DNA from: Meconema thalassinum
Lineage: Eukaryota > Arthropoda > Insecta > Orthoptera > Tettigoniidae
Reading direction: 5' to 3'
NCBI GenBank assembly: GCA_946902985.2
Contig: OX336399.1
Span: 158,782,411 to 158,846,410, forward strand
Length of the DNA: 64,000 bases
Part shown: in pieces, positions 1 to 10,753 of the stretch
Layout of the letters: every line of letters begins with the position of its first letter
How positions within the stretch are numbered: position 1 is the first letter of the stretch
Translations under genes and position numbers: made by a program
The notes under the pieces: model-generated
Database searches by the model: none
What the model saw: only the letters and a program-made list of their open reading frames with translations
Told to the model about the DNA's origin: nothing

Positions 1-985
1 CACATATGACCGCCGTCATTTTTACAAGTATACTACCACTACACCACACAGGCGTCACACACTAAATTACATGAACTGAGTCATAAACAACATCACTAGG
101 CTCAAAGCCAACATTTACATTATTAACACAATATTCCATCCATACGACATGCAATAATCCGTCACAGACATGGCGAACTCCCCAATTAATTATGGTTCAA
201 AATAACCATCACAAAGAACAGGTTTGCTAAATGAAAGCTTAAAGGGGCCAGTCGGAAAATAGGACTGCCTAACAAAATAAGTCACCAGGCAAGACGGGCG
301 ATTCGTGGAAATCTGCATATCTGTCAACCCACGTGTCAAAATAACCTCGGCCTCCCAAGGCACGGGATCCAGTCTCGAAGAAGCGTGCCCCAAAGCACAA
401 TAATACGTGTGTGTGTGTCAGAACAAACTATATCTCAGCTTTTCCCCTAGGAAATCCAAGAATCAGCATATGGACAAGGAACAGCGGTCTCGTCGATCAA
501 TTTATTGGAAACTGACAGAGTGAGGAGGAGTGGGGTGAATTAAGAAAAATTTTCTAGAGTTTTTATCTCACACACACGGGACTAGTGTCAATCTTCATCA
601 ATTAATTCAAACGTCTCAGCGCACTCATGCGGAGATAATTAGGATCGGCGGTTCTTTAGATAATCAATTCCGCGCGCTTTTTACCAGTGACGCCACCCAT
701 CGCGTGGTTTTGGCTTGGTCTCTCCTGATTGGGTGATTCAATCGTAGGTCGGTTGCAAGAAACTCGTGACCATCCCTTTATGATTCCAATTCTGGTGCAT
801 GTTGTTACACAATTTGGCCTTGAACTCAGCTTACCCGGCCGTTTTCAAGAATAGCTACCAAGCTCTGTTTCTGTGGCAATCATTGCAACACGCTAACTTG
901 CCTTCCTCTTGTCACCATCCATAAGTACTGCCTGGGCCGCAGTAATAATAATAATAAATCATGAATACTTATTTATCGCAGATCA
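1..985. other. No recognisable feature
   Basis: Low-complexity AT-rich DNA. I see no coding segment with splice signals, no RNA gene and no repeat shared with the rest of the window, apart from a short AAT run near 940-956. A minus-strand reading frame at 190-393 has no flanking splice sites that I trust. Confidence 0.5.
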
Positions 986-1310
986 ATAAGGGTTCAATAT
1001 GTAGGTCCTAGAGTTATGTACTGTTACATGAAGATTATTGTGTACGTGTAGCATTCAAACTTCAATCGCATGATTAGGACATAAGAAGTAACAAGGAGAT
1101 TTTAAAATTTCGCTCAGCTGCCACCTTTGGTTATGGAAACAATGGAAATAAATTAGATGCCAGTGGATTAACATTTGTTTAAGAATTTACAGTGCCAAGT
1201 TTCACTGCACTCGGATGGTTAAATTGCGAGAAACGTCCATGTGAATATTTATAATTCCTATAGTTGAACTTAAGTTCATAGCCCCTATGAACATTAAACA
1301 TTTAAAAAAA
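986..1310 (+). repeat. HINE-like repeat copy A, 5' part (interrupted)
   Basis: This stretch matches the internal module of the full-length repeat at 10754-12265 (segments around 10911-11240): shared text includes the GTGGTATTCAAACTTCAATC-type line, the CAGCTGCCA(T/C)CTT motif and the CTATGAACATTAAA line. It starts abruptly at about 986, so the 5' terminus is missing. At 1310 it is broken by foreign DNA and resumes at about 2773 with the text that follows in the intact copy. Confidence 0.75.
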
Positions 1311-1316
1311 GTCCTC

Positions 1317-1540
1317 TCGGCACGCCGGAAGGCGGAGTTAGATTTCACCGGACAAAATTGGGGATAGGCGAAAATAGGCAGAATATGCAGGTTTTCGTAG
1401 AAGGATCAGACCTCATTTATTGCGAGAAGGTATTTTATAATTGGAGCTTAATTAACTTTGTTTTTCGTCATTTTATGCTTATTTTAAACATTTTATTGTC
1501 TTATGGGAACGGTAACCTTCTTGTCATTTGGGGTCCATTT
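1317..1540 (+). repeat. Left arm of a ~225-bp inverted repeat
   Basis: The segment beginning TCTCGGCACGCCGGAAGGCG is matched in reverse complement by 3783-4008 along its whole length, at roughly 85-90 percent by eye, ending at GGGGTCCATTTTTA. The arms are about 2.24 kb apart. This is the size of a long-TIR DNA transposon or foldback element. No transposase is seen between the arms, and no target duplication could be fixed at the outer ends. Confidence 0.8.
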
Positions 1541-1647
1541 TTATACTAGTGGTCACACTGTCCTTATGCAAGGTTTCGACACTGATGTGTAACTATGTAA
1601 CGGTCTGTTACTTCATCACGCAAAATTATATCTCCCGCAGAGATTTT

Positions 1648-2000
1648 GGTTGGTTCCTTAGTTTAGGGGCTGCGACAACGCGGTCATGTAACCCCGTGTA
1701 CTTAGGGATGGCTGTATTAGTCTGTAATTCAGATAAGGACTGAAGACGGTCAATTTCAAGCAGTAGTTCCTAATGTTGCTACCAGGTACTACCGTCAACG
1801 ACACCTAGCTGTGAACTTGGCTACTAGATGCCACCGCAATCAGCAAGTCGCAACGAACGTTGGAACTTCCCCTCCAAAGGAAAGCATACTGAGGGATTTT
1901 TAGCGCTCTTAGAAAATCCGACGACTTCGGCCAGCTTTGAACTCGCGACCTTGGGCATAGACATTCAGCATGCTACCAGTTACGTCACCGAAGCCGCTTC
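1648..2000 (-). repeat. tRNA-derived SINE, family 1 (SINE1), internally deleted
   Basis: In minus orientation the right end (about 1925-2000) is the tRNA-like head, with a degenerate A box and B box in front of the GAAGCCGC end. The left end is the conserved 3' tail ending in GGTTGGTTCCTTAGTTTAGG. Compared with the ~510-bp copies at 17724-18236 and 63039-63564, about 150 bp is missing in the middle. It lies between the arms of the 1317/4008 inverted repeat. Confidence 0.75.
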
Positions 2001-2772
2001 GCACTTAGTCAGATGGAAATCTGAATCTGATCTCGTGCAAGTGCGTTATCTTGGCAACGTCTGATGGCTCATCCCTCATCAATTTAGTAGTATTGCCATG
2101 GCAACCACTGATAGCTCTTGGCATTTTCTTATAATTCCGAAATCATTTTTCTCATCCCTTGGCAAAATGGTGGGTCATATCAAAAATTCTTTCAGACAAA
2201 AGTTTTAGGTAATTATTAGGGGAATATTGTCCATTTTGTACGGTTTTGATATTGTGCCTATTAAGAGAGATATGATTAATGTTTCCCGATAAACCCACTT
2301 TTTCCAACCCCTTTGGTCAATGGTTGGTGCTATAAAAACTCTTCATACATAAATTTTTGGGCTTTATCCGACACATAGTTTGAACGTTGAACGGATTCGA
2401 TATTTCACATATTAAGAGAGTTATAGCAATATTTCGTTTTTTCGAAAAAAGCCCCCCATTTTCACCCCCTTCGACCGATTTAGCCCAGTAACGAACTCGA
2501 CCGAAATTTTATAGGTATACATATTCGGTAAAAAAATCAAAGTGATTGGTGCAACATTACGGCAGTTATCTTGTCCACAAGAAACTGATATACATATATA
2601 TATACTTATATATATATATATATATATATACATACATAAATTATATATAAACTTTTGAACTGACGGTGGTTTTGGGGTCTGGGGGATGTGAAACGCGAAG
2701 ATATGTCGAAATTTTCCGGAAGTCGAAACATGGGATCCATTGCAATAGTTAGCTTTCTAATGAAATCTACCT
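2001..2772. repeat. Unassigned repeat with diverged ~150-bp units and a (TA)n run
   Basis: Related lines recur about every 130-150 bp: 'tattaagagag' is followed by a short T-rich stretch and a CACCCCCTT or CAACCCCTTTGG line, near 2265-2330 and 2412-2475. This suggests diverged tandem modules. A TA microsatellite lies at about 2590-2633. The internal-module plus microsatellite layout resembles the HINE-like repeats elsewhere in the window, but no end signature is seen. Confidence 0.4.
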
Positions 2773-3783
2773 AAAATCAGTTAGATTGCTATAACAGATT
2801 CGTAGATATCCAGAGCCGTCTAAATATTTCGGATGGTCACCATGTTGGATTGTTAAATGTGTAGGCCATAGAGGCATGTACCATTAAAGGAAAATCATTG
2901 CGTAGGTTCATAATTCAAACTTTCACTACGATCGCATGATTACGACACAAGAAATAAAAACTTAATTTTAAAATTCGCACAGCCGCCATCTTGAGGTTAT
3001 GTAAACAATTGAACTAAATTAGATACCGGTGCATTACAATGTGTATAAACATTTCCTGTACGAGATTTCATTGCGTTTGGAACATTAAAACTCGAGAAAG
3101 TTGTATTTAAAATTTTCAAATTCGCTTGGCCGCCATGTTCGTTTTGTAGTTAAACGGTTTTTGAAAGTCTTATAGATGGACTTTCAGTAGTGCCCTTTAT
3201 CTCCGTACAAAATTCCAGGATGAAACCGCTAATAGTTTCAGATATATAGAATGCCGGTGAAATAATTCGCACATCCGCCATCTTGTGGTTATGTAAACAA
3301 TTGAACGAAGTTAGATGTCGGTGCATTACAATATGTACAAACATATACTGTACTAAGTTTTATTGCGTTTGGTTGGTTAAATCGCGAGAAACGTCTATTT
3401 AAAAGTCGCGAATTCGCGTGGCCGCCCTGTTGGTTTTGTAGTTACCAGTTTTTCAAAAGTCACATAGGTGAACTTCTAGTAGTTTCCTTTATTACCGTAA
3501 TAATTCCCAGGGTGATATCGGTAATAGTTTCGGAGATATTGAATGCTGGTGAAATATTTCGTACAGCCGCCATGTTGGATTGGTGAGACGTAACAAAATT
3601 TGAAGGGCACGGTCGGGGTCGTCCGGAATAGTGCTATGAACTTACCGAGTTTCATTGAAATCGCTCCAGCCGTTTGGAATTTATTACGGACACACACACA
3701 CAAACACACACACACACACGCACACACACGGACAAAAGGTGATCTCATAAGCCTATTTTTTTCAAAATTGAAAATAGGCTAAA
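2773..3783 (+). repeat. HINE-like repeat copy A, 3' part with terminal hairpin
   Basis: This continues copy A after the interruption at 1311-2772. It contains repeated modules with CCGCCATNTTG motifs (near 2992, 3135, 3273, 3420 and 3568), a closing line about cgctccagccgtttgg, a CA-rich microsatellite (about 3690-3730), and the 3' signature GATCTCATAAGCCTATTTT followed by an AGCCTATTTT/AAAATAGGCT hairpin ending near 3780. The end abuts the right arm of the 1317/4008 inverted repeat with no spacer. Confidence 0.8.
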
Positions 3784-4008
3784 AATGGACCCCTAATGAC
3801 GAGAAGCTTACCGTCCCCATAAGACAATAAAATGTTAAAAAAATGCATAAAAAGACGAGAAACAAAGTTAGTTAAGCTATAATTGTAAAATACTTTCTCG
3901 TAATAAATGAGGTCTGAATCTTCTACGAAGACCCGCATATTCTGGCTATTTTCGCCAATCCCCTAATTTGCCCAGTGAAATTTACATCCGCCTTCCGGCG
4001 TGCCGAGA
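3783..4008 (-). repeat. Right arm of the ~225-bp inverted repeat
   Basis: Reverse complement of 1317-1540. The outer end reads CCGGCGTGCCGAGAA and the inner end AAAAATGGACCCC. It directly follows the 3' hairpin of HINE copy A and is followed at once by a SINE1 fragment, so the order of insertion events at this site is not simple. Confidence 0.8.
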
Positions 4009-4011
4009 AGA

Positions 4012-4263
4012 ATTTTTAAATTCAAGCAAGGACTGCAGATATTCAATTTTCAAATAGTTCCTACTTTTGCTACCAAACGCCACCGTCAACGACAACTAGT
4101 TCCGAACTTGGTTACTAGATGCCCCGCAGTCAGCTCTTGGCGACGAACGTTGGAACCTAAGAACGTTAGTCAAATCTAATCTAAAACTTAGCTTCACACA
4201 AGTGTAATTAGTGGAAGGTTATTTTACATGCCATAAATCTATGACATGGGACCGCCGGCTTTG
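4012..4263 (-). repeat. SINE1 fragment lacking the tRNA head
   Basis: Matches the tail and body of SINE1 (compare 63180-63440). It carries the GGACTGCAG, CGTCAACGACAACTAG, ACGAACGTTGGAACCTAAG and GGGACCGCCGGCTTT lines. It stops where the tRNA head would begin, and LINE sequence follows. Confidence 0.75.
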
Positions 4264-4264
4264 C

Positions 4265-4545
4265 TTTGAGCAAAGTTATCAAGGACAATATAATGAGAGC
4301 ATGATGGGTGATTACTTTTGGGGTCTAATACGAAAAATTGCGACAACGGCATTAAAATTTAGTCCTGAAGGCCGCAGACCACGATGGTGATATAAGAAAC
4401 ACTGGCTTTACACTCTGCAGGAGGATATGCACGTGACGGAAGTCTCTCCTGAAGATGCACAAGACCGCATTAAGTGGAATGGGAAGTGCAGATAAGCAGA
4501 CCCTGCAATTAAGCGGGATAAATGCTAAGAAGAAGATGAAGAAGA
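4265..4545 (+). pseudogene. LINE reverse transcriptase 3' end fragment
   Basis: The plus strand at about 4345-4525 reads like the C-terminus of an insect non-LTR retrotransposon ORF2. It has a degraded RPRW segment, EDMHVTEVSPEDAQDR, IKWNGKCR, then ADPAIKRDKC and a stop, followed by GA-rich sequence. There are internal stops. The fragment ends within a few bases of the splice donor of the receptor exon on the other strand, so the intron starts almost directly in LINE DNA. Confidence 0.6.
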
Positions 4546-4550
4546 CTCAC

Positions 4551-4720
4551 CTCAGCTATGATGTGACCTAATCCAAGCACGTGGCCTAGCCGTCCAACCA
4601 GGGCGTTCTTGATGAACCAGGGCAGTGGAGTCCCGTGCTTATACCGGGATAAGTTGAGCACAACTATAGATACCACCACGGAGATACCCACCAGATAGAG
4701 GCTGGCCGTGTAGAACAACA
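4551..4720 (-). CDS. nAChR subunit exon: M3 and start of the cytoplasmic loop
   Basis: An internal exon of 170 nt: two bases completing a split codon, then 56 codons. The acceptor is TTGACAG and the donor is GAG|GTGAGT. The product is the third transmembrane helix (LFYTASLYLVGISVVVSIVV) followed by LNLSRYKHGTPLPWFIKNAL, which matches the NxHxRxPxTHxMPxW-type start of the cytoplasmic loop in Cys-loop receptors. The entry phase fits the exon at 18748-18900, with GTT G|TG across the junction. M3 is where the subunits pack laterally. Compared with typical subunits, the M2-M3 linker is about three residues short (no GK before the helix). Downstream loop and M4 exons were not found between 1 and 4500. 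The upstream intron is about 14 kb of transposons. Confidence 0.88.
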
Positions 4721-4779
4721 CTGTCAACAGATAATAATAATAATTATTATTATTATTATTAATATTATAACTTAAATTG

Positions 4780-4950
4780 AAGCCCGCATAATGCTAGAAA
4801 AATTACACGAAGTAGCAGAGAAAAGAGGACTAAGGGTCTCGTACAAACATGATAAAGAAAAACATATGGAAACAAGGTATGGGGACATAAAGAGTGCGGA
4901 TAAATTTAAATATTTGGGTGAGTGGATTGGCAACTCCAGCTATCTGATAT
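4780..4950 (+). pseudogene. LINE reverse transcriptase fragment
   Basis: A short frame beginning MLEKLHEVAEKRGLRVSYKH and running to FKYLGEWI. The FKYLGEW line is typical of the segment after the YADD box in non-LTR retrotransposons. It breaks off at about 4950, is unrelated to the receptor exon beside it, and lies within an intron. An AAT/TTA run precedes it at 4732-4765. Confidence 0.55.
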
Positions 4951-5059
4951 GACATCTAGCGGTAAAAATGAGAAACTTACCAAGTAGGGTACATTTGTCA
5001 CGTGGTGACTGTTTGTATATGGTTTCTTGTATTCGTAAGCAGATGGAGGTAAATTCTTC

Positions 5060-5235
5060 GTGTCTTTATACATAAGTAATAAGTTTTACTCGTTGATGGA
5101 GTGTAAAATTAGTAAAAGCAAAGAATATTGCTCAGTTTACGGCTGTAAGTCGATGCATAAGAAGGCTGCGGATATAAGTTTTCATCACTTTCCAAAAGAT
5201 GTAAATAGCAATAGCCGAAAGGTGACGATACCAAA
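5060..5235 (+). pseudogene. THAP-type zinc-finger fragment
   Basis: A frame of about 45 residues shows the first half of a THAP finger: CSVYGCKSM (a C-x4-C pair), then ADISFHHFPKD, which matches the F-x-x-FP-K-D core. The later conserved Trp and the C-x2-H pair are missing. A GTGACG sequence after RK could be a decayed splice donor. THAP fingers occur in P-element-type transposases and in THAP host proteins; I cannot tell which this was. Alone in an intron, it is most likely a transposon remnant. Confidence 0.5.
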
Positions 5236-6020
5236 TAAATACGGGCAACAGGAGCGGGTTGGACCACTCACCACTACACTCACTAACGACAGGACGGGTT
5301 GTTCACTGTTACGCCGAGCCAAGCCGCTCCAAGACAGCCAAGTACAGCCAAGCTTCATCAGTCAGGTATCCTTCCCCCTCCCTAGTTCATTTCCAATTAT
5401 CCTACCAACCGCCATCACCTCGCTCTGCGATATCCGAGCCATTGCACTACGAGTCATATAGGCCTAATTTGACTTCGCAGGGTAAATATCTACTCTGCGA
5501 GACCCTGCTACCAGTCCGATATTCAACACCAAACCCACCAGCTAACCATCCAAATCAAGCAATTCCTGTGTCCCCCGAGTTTTAATACAAGTTAAACTCA
5601 TCCCTCGCCTTACCAAGCAGCAAATAATTTCTACAGTCTATGGTACAGTGAGCAAACTGAAATATAGCTTTTAAACGTAACAGCGCCATGACTCGAACTG
5701 CTCAAAAACAAATACCAGCAGACAACCGATGCTTGATAATATGCAATTGACACATAAAATCCAGTGGAACACACAAATTAGATCACGTGTATCGCACAGT
5801 TATACATATATACAATCAAAAATAACACTGTCATTATTTTAGGGACCACATTTACTGATTATAACCGAAAAATATAAAAGTGTTCCATATCAAACGCGTG
5901 TTATTGAGTATTTTTACCCTACTTATCCAGACGACCACAGCGCCCCAAGTGTTAGTTTGAGTTGCCAATTCAGCCGAATGAGTTTGATAAGGAGGCAAAT
6001 AAAGGTCAAGCCAGGAAGAT
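5236..6020. other. No recognisable feature
   Basis: Two overlapping short plus-strand frames around 5060-5585 lack any conserved motif beyond the THAP fragment. The remainder is AT-rich with no repeat that I can match inside the window. Confidence 0.4.
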
Positions 6021-6024
6021 GGGG

Positions 6025-6770
6025 CTAGCTAGTTCTAGTATAACTTTGGATCGCACCCTGACTTACAAGAAACACTGTATGAACGTCAAACAAAAAGCAT
6101 CTACATGAAATAACATACTTTGTAAGTTGATAGGGGCCGACTGGGGCGCCCATGCTCAAACACTACTGAATTAGCTCTGTGTTATTCAGCTGCTGAGTTT
6201 GCTAGCCCTGTATGGTATCACTCAGCTCATGTAAAACAGGTTAATGTTGCCGTCAACGAGTCCTGCAGTATAATTACTGGTTGCCTGAAACCTACACCTG
6301 TCCACAAACTACATTCCTTGGCAGGAATAGCCCCTCCTGAGGTACGCCGTGAGGCCATAGCACAAACGGAACGAGAAAAGTCCGCAGAGGACCATTCCTC
6401 TTTGGTCACCAGCCTCCAAAAAGGCGGCTAAAATTAAGGAAAAGTTTTCTGCAAACAACATCGATGCCTACTACAAAACCCGAGGTAGCCAGGATACAGC
6501 TATGGCAATCCACCATACCACCAGATTGGATGAAGGCCAAGGAAAGGCTTTCAGTAGGCCACAACAACAACTGGGAAACTTGGCTGTCACTAAACAGACT
6601 TCGGAGTGGTGTTGGGAGATGCAAAGTTAATCTCCACAAATGGGGATACCTATATGAATCAGAACTCTGTGAGTGTGGGGAGAGACAGACCATGGCACAC
6701 CCGTGTTCCTGTAAACTGTGCCCGTGCTCTTGCACGCACAACGCAGATAATCTAATTCGAGACATTGTTA
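6025..6770 (+). pseudogene. Jockey-like LINE 3' half, decayed
   Basis: Same family as 21955-23120. Shared lines across changing frames are ITLDRTLTYKKHCMNVKQKA, the tryptophan-rich WGAHAQTL line, the LHSLAGIAPPEVRREA-type line and a C-terminal CECGERQT zinc-knuckle-like segment. Many stops and frameshifts leave no usable ORF. An AAT microsatellite (about 6848-6881) follows and may be the tail. Fixed in an intron of the receptor gene. Confidence 0.65.
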
Positions 6771-6850
6771 TATATATGATTGTATTATTCCTTTGTCATA
6801 TTGTGTATCATCCCTCTTGTGTATGCTGTAGTGCTTTTGACTCGAATAAA

Positions 6851-6881
<31 letters not shown>

Positions 6882-6949
6882 GACTAATAAAAAGTACAAT
6901 ATAGATACAATAAGAGGTCTATATCTTACCGGGCGAAGATACGACACTA

Positions 6950-7640
6950 CCATGATTGTCCAGCCGCAAGGCCTTTACAGTTCCGAGTGTCTGATATTGA
7001 ATAAAAAAGGGACAATTGAGGAATTAGGGAAGGAAGAGAGAAACATTTTGCGAAAGATACTAGGGCCTGAAAAACGAAACGGTGGTACATGGAGAAATAG
7101 GAGAAATGAGGATCCATACAGACAGGCAGAGAAGATCACGGACACCATGCGCAAGAGGAGACTGAAGTTCTATGGGCATCTCATGAGAATGGATGAGAAT
7201 CGATTAACGTAAAGAATCTTTAATTACACCACTAAGCTAAAGGTGACTACAATATGGGTAGAAGAAACGAGAAAAGACATGGAGGAAGTTGGCGTATATC
7301 CAAAAGATGTCTGGAATAGGGCTGTGTGTTCCGAGCTAAACTTGATAACTTCGAGGGGTTCAAGGAAAGACCCAGTAGAAAGACCAAGAACACCTGGTCA
7401 GAGGAAAGGAGGAGGATCCACAGCGAAAGGATGAAGAAATTCTGGGTGAAGAAAATGGAACTAACCAGCAAATCAACTGTTTCCCGTGGTCCACAGTAGG
7501 CCAAATTCGAAGAAGGGAGAAGAATTGAAGAAATATTGGGAAGAACGGAAGAGAAAACAATAGCGAGTGAAGAATTGAAATTGGCGCGTGGTCCATAGCA
7601 GGCCTCATCGGAAAGAAGAAACAGAAATACTACCAATGTG
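6950..7640 (+). pseudogene. LINE RT C-terminal fragment (family with LGPxR and GHLxRM)
   Basis: Across two frames it reads LNKKGTIEELGKEERNILRK, ILGPEKRNGG, then RKRRLKFYGHLMRMDENRLT, a stop, and a second block IWVEETRKDMEEVGVYPKDV to RPRTPGQRKGG. These lines recur at 10070-10500, 19020-19625 and 20000-21370, so one old LINE family has several copies here. Broken by stops; the 3' UTR is not resolved. Confidence 0.65.
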
Positions 7641-7689
7641 GACTTCTGGATACGAGCATGGTGTACTTCCAGCCTGCCGACCGACAGCA

Positions 7690-7985
7690 GTGGCTACGCT
7701 CGATAAAGCGCAGTGTTAGGTCATGGGGCCAAGCTCACTGCTGGGTTCAAGCCCCACCATCGGCCGTCCTTGAAATGGTTTTCCGTAGTTTCCCCATTTT
7801 CAACACAAGGAAAATGCTGAGACGGTACCTTGTGACAGGCCATGGCTGCTTCCTTTCACATCCTTGCCCAGTTTCATTCATCTTCATCAATTCTATCTCT
7901 CATCCCGGCGCGCAGGACGCCCATGGGTGTCGACTAGAAAGACCTGTACTCGGCGGCCTCTCAAGCCACACGACGAAAAAAAAAA
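7690..7985 (+). repeat. tRNA-derived SINE, family 6, with poly(A)
   Basis: Contains a B-box-like GGTTCAAGCCC after a weak A-box region, then a body (TGGTTTTCCGTAGTTTCCCC, CACAAGGAAAATGCTGAGAC, GGCCATGGCTGCTTCCTTTC) of a type very common in arthropod genomes. It ends in CGACGAAAAAAAAAA. No clear target duplication found. The sequenced strand is the SINE sense strand. Confidence 0.6.
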
Positions 7986-8004
7986 CAGCCTGCCAACGTG
8001 CTTG

Positions 8005-8150
8005 AAAATGAGTATTAGAAATGTATTGGGATAGATCTATAGGTATAACTGACCAGAAAATCTTGGCCAATCGACCCGATATTGTCTATCTCAATAAAAG
8101 AAACCAAAAGGCCTACTTGATAGACGTTGCTGTCCCATTTAGCCAACATA
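8005..8150 (+). pseudogene. LINE fragment (NRPD...DVAVP)
   Basis: One frame encodes YWDRSIGITDQKILANRPDI then LNKRNQKAYLIDVAVPFSQH, the distal C-terminal segment of a class of insect LINE ORF2 proteins. Only about 45 codons are left, inserted between two other repeats. Confidence 0.5.
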
Positions 8151-8165
8151 TTTTTTAATCATTTA

Positions 8166-8421
8166 AATTACCCGCTGGCTGCGCGAGCGTAGCGAGCGAG
8201 CCAGCGGCTTGAGAGCCAGGTACGCGGTGCGACTAAGTGCTCCTTAGCCTGGTCAGCCCTGGCCTGGTGTATAAATTGAAAGGGGAGTTAAAAATTTAAT
8301 TTCTGAAGTTGATTTGAAGTGATATAAATTTTAGTTTAAAATAGAGGTGCCCGCCGAGGCAGCTGTCGGCCGCGAAGCGACCGGCAGCGTCGCTAACTAC
8401 CCAAGCCAAAAAAAAAAAAAA
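8166..8421 (+). repeat. GC-rich hairpin repeat with poly(A) end
   Basis: Begins with a stem CCGCTGGCT/AGCCAGCGG around a GCGAGCGTAGCGAGCG loop at about 8171-8204. Near 8360-8390 there is a second stem (GCTGTCGG/CCGGCAGC). It ends in about 14 A residues at 8408-8421. This layout suggests a small retroposon, but no A or B box is seen, so the class is open. Confidence 0.35.
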
Positions 8422-8950
8422 ATCGGAACTATGGGGAATAAAATGCGTGAGAATATTGCCAATGGTGATCTCTTCCACGGGAGTAGTTCCAAAGACGTTG
8501 GTAATTGCTTTGGAGAAACTGCGAATGAAACACCTGATTGTCGGAATACAACAGGCAGTGCTGCTGGATAAGTGTCATATTGTTAGGCTATTGTTATCTC
8601 AGTATAAGATTTACATGATTGTGAAATCCGTATCTTGTAGACTGAGATGTACTGTAGCGGCGGTAACCTTAAAGGACGTTATTCAAATTTATTATGTTTA
8701 TCGCTCTAAAAAGAATCACATATTTTAACAACTCTGTTTTCAAAAATCATCACCGAGAATCTCTCTCCGTTACCAGGGAGAATGTATTAATGTTCACTGT
8801 TCTATGGTGCCTATAATAAGGCAGCCATCTTATGTCCAAATGTCTCATGTTGTAGCATCAACTTTGGCCTACAGTACCATATTTATGAGAAATTAAAGAT
8901 ACGAATAGTAGTAGTAATAATAATAATAATAATAATAATTACAATAATAA
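8422..8950. other. No recognisable gene; (AAT)n at 8912-8957
   Basis: Two short frames here have no conserved motif. The AAT microsatellite at the end probably marks a junction with the LINE copy that follows. Confidence 0.4.
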
Positions 8951-8954
8951 TAAT

Positions 8955-10510
8955 AATAGGGTTATAAAGCATCAGGAGAAGATGGTTTAACACCTGAAAT
9001 GTGGAAAATAGGTGGTGATAGCTTGGCTCAACCAATTCACGTCATTCTTCAAAGGTATCTGGAGTACAGAAAAAGTTCCAGATGACTGAAAGTGTGCACT
9101 AATACACCCTTTACATAAGAAAGGGGATAAATCTGATGTCAATAATAAACAGAGGGATAATACTGTTACCAGTTGCTTACAACATTCTCACGAAAGCATT
9201 ACTTACAAGTCTTGAGAAGCAAACTGACCACCTAATATGTGAATACCAGGCTGGTTTCAGAAAAGGAAGATCATGTGTAGAACAAATTTTTAATCTAAAA
9301 ACCTTCTTACAAATCCGTAAAACCAGACAAACTAACATATTTGTAAATTTCAAAAAGCGTATGAAACCGTAGATAGACAAACACTTTTGGATGTGCTGGA
9401 AGAATTCAGAGTAGATATAAAAACAAGAAATTTTATCAGACAGACACTGACTGACACCACCTCCAAAGTTAACTTCTTATGAGAAATTTCTGATCCTTTT
9501 GCTATTGAAATAGGTGTCAGACAAGGGGATGGATTATCTCCATTATTGTTTAATCTAGTGCTAGATAAAGTAATCCAAACTTGGGAAAAATAAATAAAGG
9601 GGATTAATATCGGCAAGCTATTTAAAGATGAAATTCATCTGAAATTTTTGGCCTTTGCTGATGATCTGGTAATTCTGTCGAACAAAAGGCAAGAGGCAAT
9701 TCATTCCCTGGAAAATAATCAGAACTTTCACGTAAAACTGGACTTCAAATTTCATATGAGAAAACCCGACACATGGAAGGATCTCCTCGATACTAAGACA
9801 AACAATCCCTCAGGAAAATGATTTCAAATACTATCCTTAGGGCAAATCATACAACCGGATTAAATCGTGAAGCAAACAAATGGAGAATCTCTAAATTAAA
9901 TAAAGCCTATAGAATCACCTGGAACAGATAAAACAAAAAATCAATATCTAGGAACGCAAGATTAAAACATTATAGCACGGTAATTCAACCTGGAACATTA
10001 TACAGTTCCCATCAGAAACCCTGATCATTGGAGGCAGATCAGTAACTAAAAATTATGAAATACAGGAAAGGAAAATCCTTAGGGAAATCTTGGGTCCAGT
10101 GTGCATAGAGGGAGTGTGGATGAAAAAAAGAGGTCTCACGAGTTATAACAACATTTCTAGAAAATATCAAACACTATTAGAAAAAGACGATTAAAATTCT
10201 ATGAACATAGCCTATTCAAAGAATGGACAATGCAAGACTTACTAAAAGGATATTTAATCATGCCTCCTCATTAAAAGCCAAGAAGAGAAATAGAAATTAA
10301 AAATGACCTTCAAGAAGTCAAGGTAACAGAAGAAATTTTATGGGACAGACCTAGATTCAGATTGTTGGTGAACAAACAACATTTTGCTGCAAACCCCCTG
10401 ATGAGAGCCACCACTGCATGGACAGCAGAAAGAAAGGAAAATCCTAGTGAGAGAGTGAAGAGCTTTTGGGAAGAAAAGAAAGCTCATCCCTATTCGTCTG
10501 TGAAATAGGT
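8955..10510 (+). pseudogene. LINE reverse transcriptase, decayed
   Basis: Across shifting frames the recognisable RT blocks appear in order: SGEDGLTPEMW, EYQAGFRKGRSCVEQIF, GVRQGDGLSPLLFN, FLAFADDLVILS (the catalytic FADD box near 9645-9670), then the ILGP line and YGH line near 10080-10200, and RPRF...WTAERKENPSERVKSFW at the 3' end near 10350-10490. RT block order is that of a non-LTR retrotransposon; no endonuclease domain remains. Stops and frameshifts throughout. The same old family as 6950-7640, 19020-19625 and 19725-21420. Confidence 0.75.
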
Positions 10511-10579
10511 TCAATCACGCTCCTCAGTTGGGCATAACGTCGTAAAAGAGGAATAGGATTACCGAGATCATGCCCATTA

Positions 10580-10753
10580 AACCTCTGTGTATAAATAAAG
10601 TCTCCAAATATGATCAAAATATTAAGATAGTTCAACAATTTAAGTATCTTGGAGAAATTCTCACTCACAATTTGAACAAGAAAGCAACATGGATAAATAG
10701 AACCAATTTGATGAAAAAAGTCCAATCTCTCACCTGGTCAACATATAGAAACA
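10580..10753 (+). pseudogene. LINE RT fragment, left of HINE insertion
   Basis: An open frame (KPLCINKVSKYDQN, then VQQFKYLGEILTHNLNKKAT) of the post-FADD thumb region. It is cut after STYRNK by the HINE at 10754-12265 and continues in register at 12266 (LTVATKIQHYKAVTLPETTY). That gives a clear empty-site reconstruction for the HINE insertion. Confidence 0.7.

Noticed and set aside
190..393. Minus frame of 67 codons considered as a cytoplasmic-loop exon of the receptor
   Set aside because: No acceptor or donor in the right phase, and no M4 helix or other Cys-loop receptor trait.
3476..3748. Cys/Val-rich minus frame
   Set aside because: Reads through the CA microsatellite of the HINE; no conservation.
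8347..8728. Two overlapping plus frames as a small gene
   Set aside because: No domain, no start context, overlap with a poly(A)-ended repeat.
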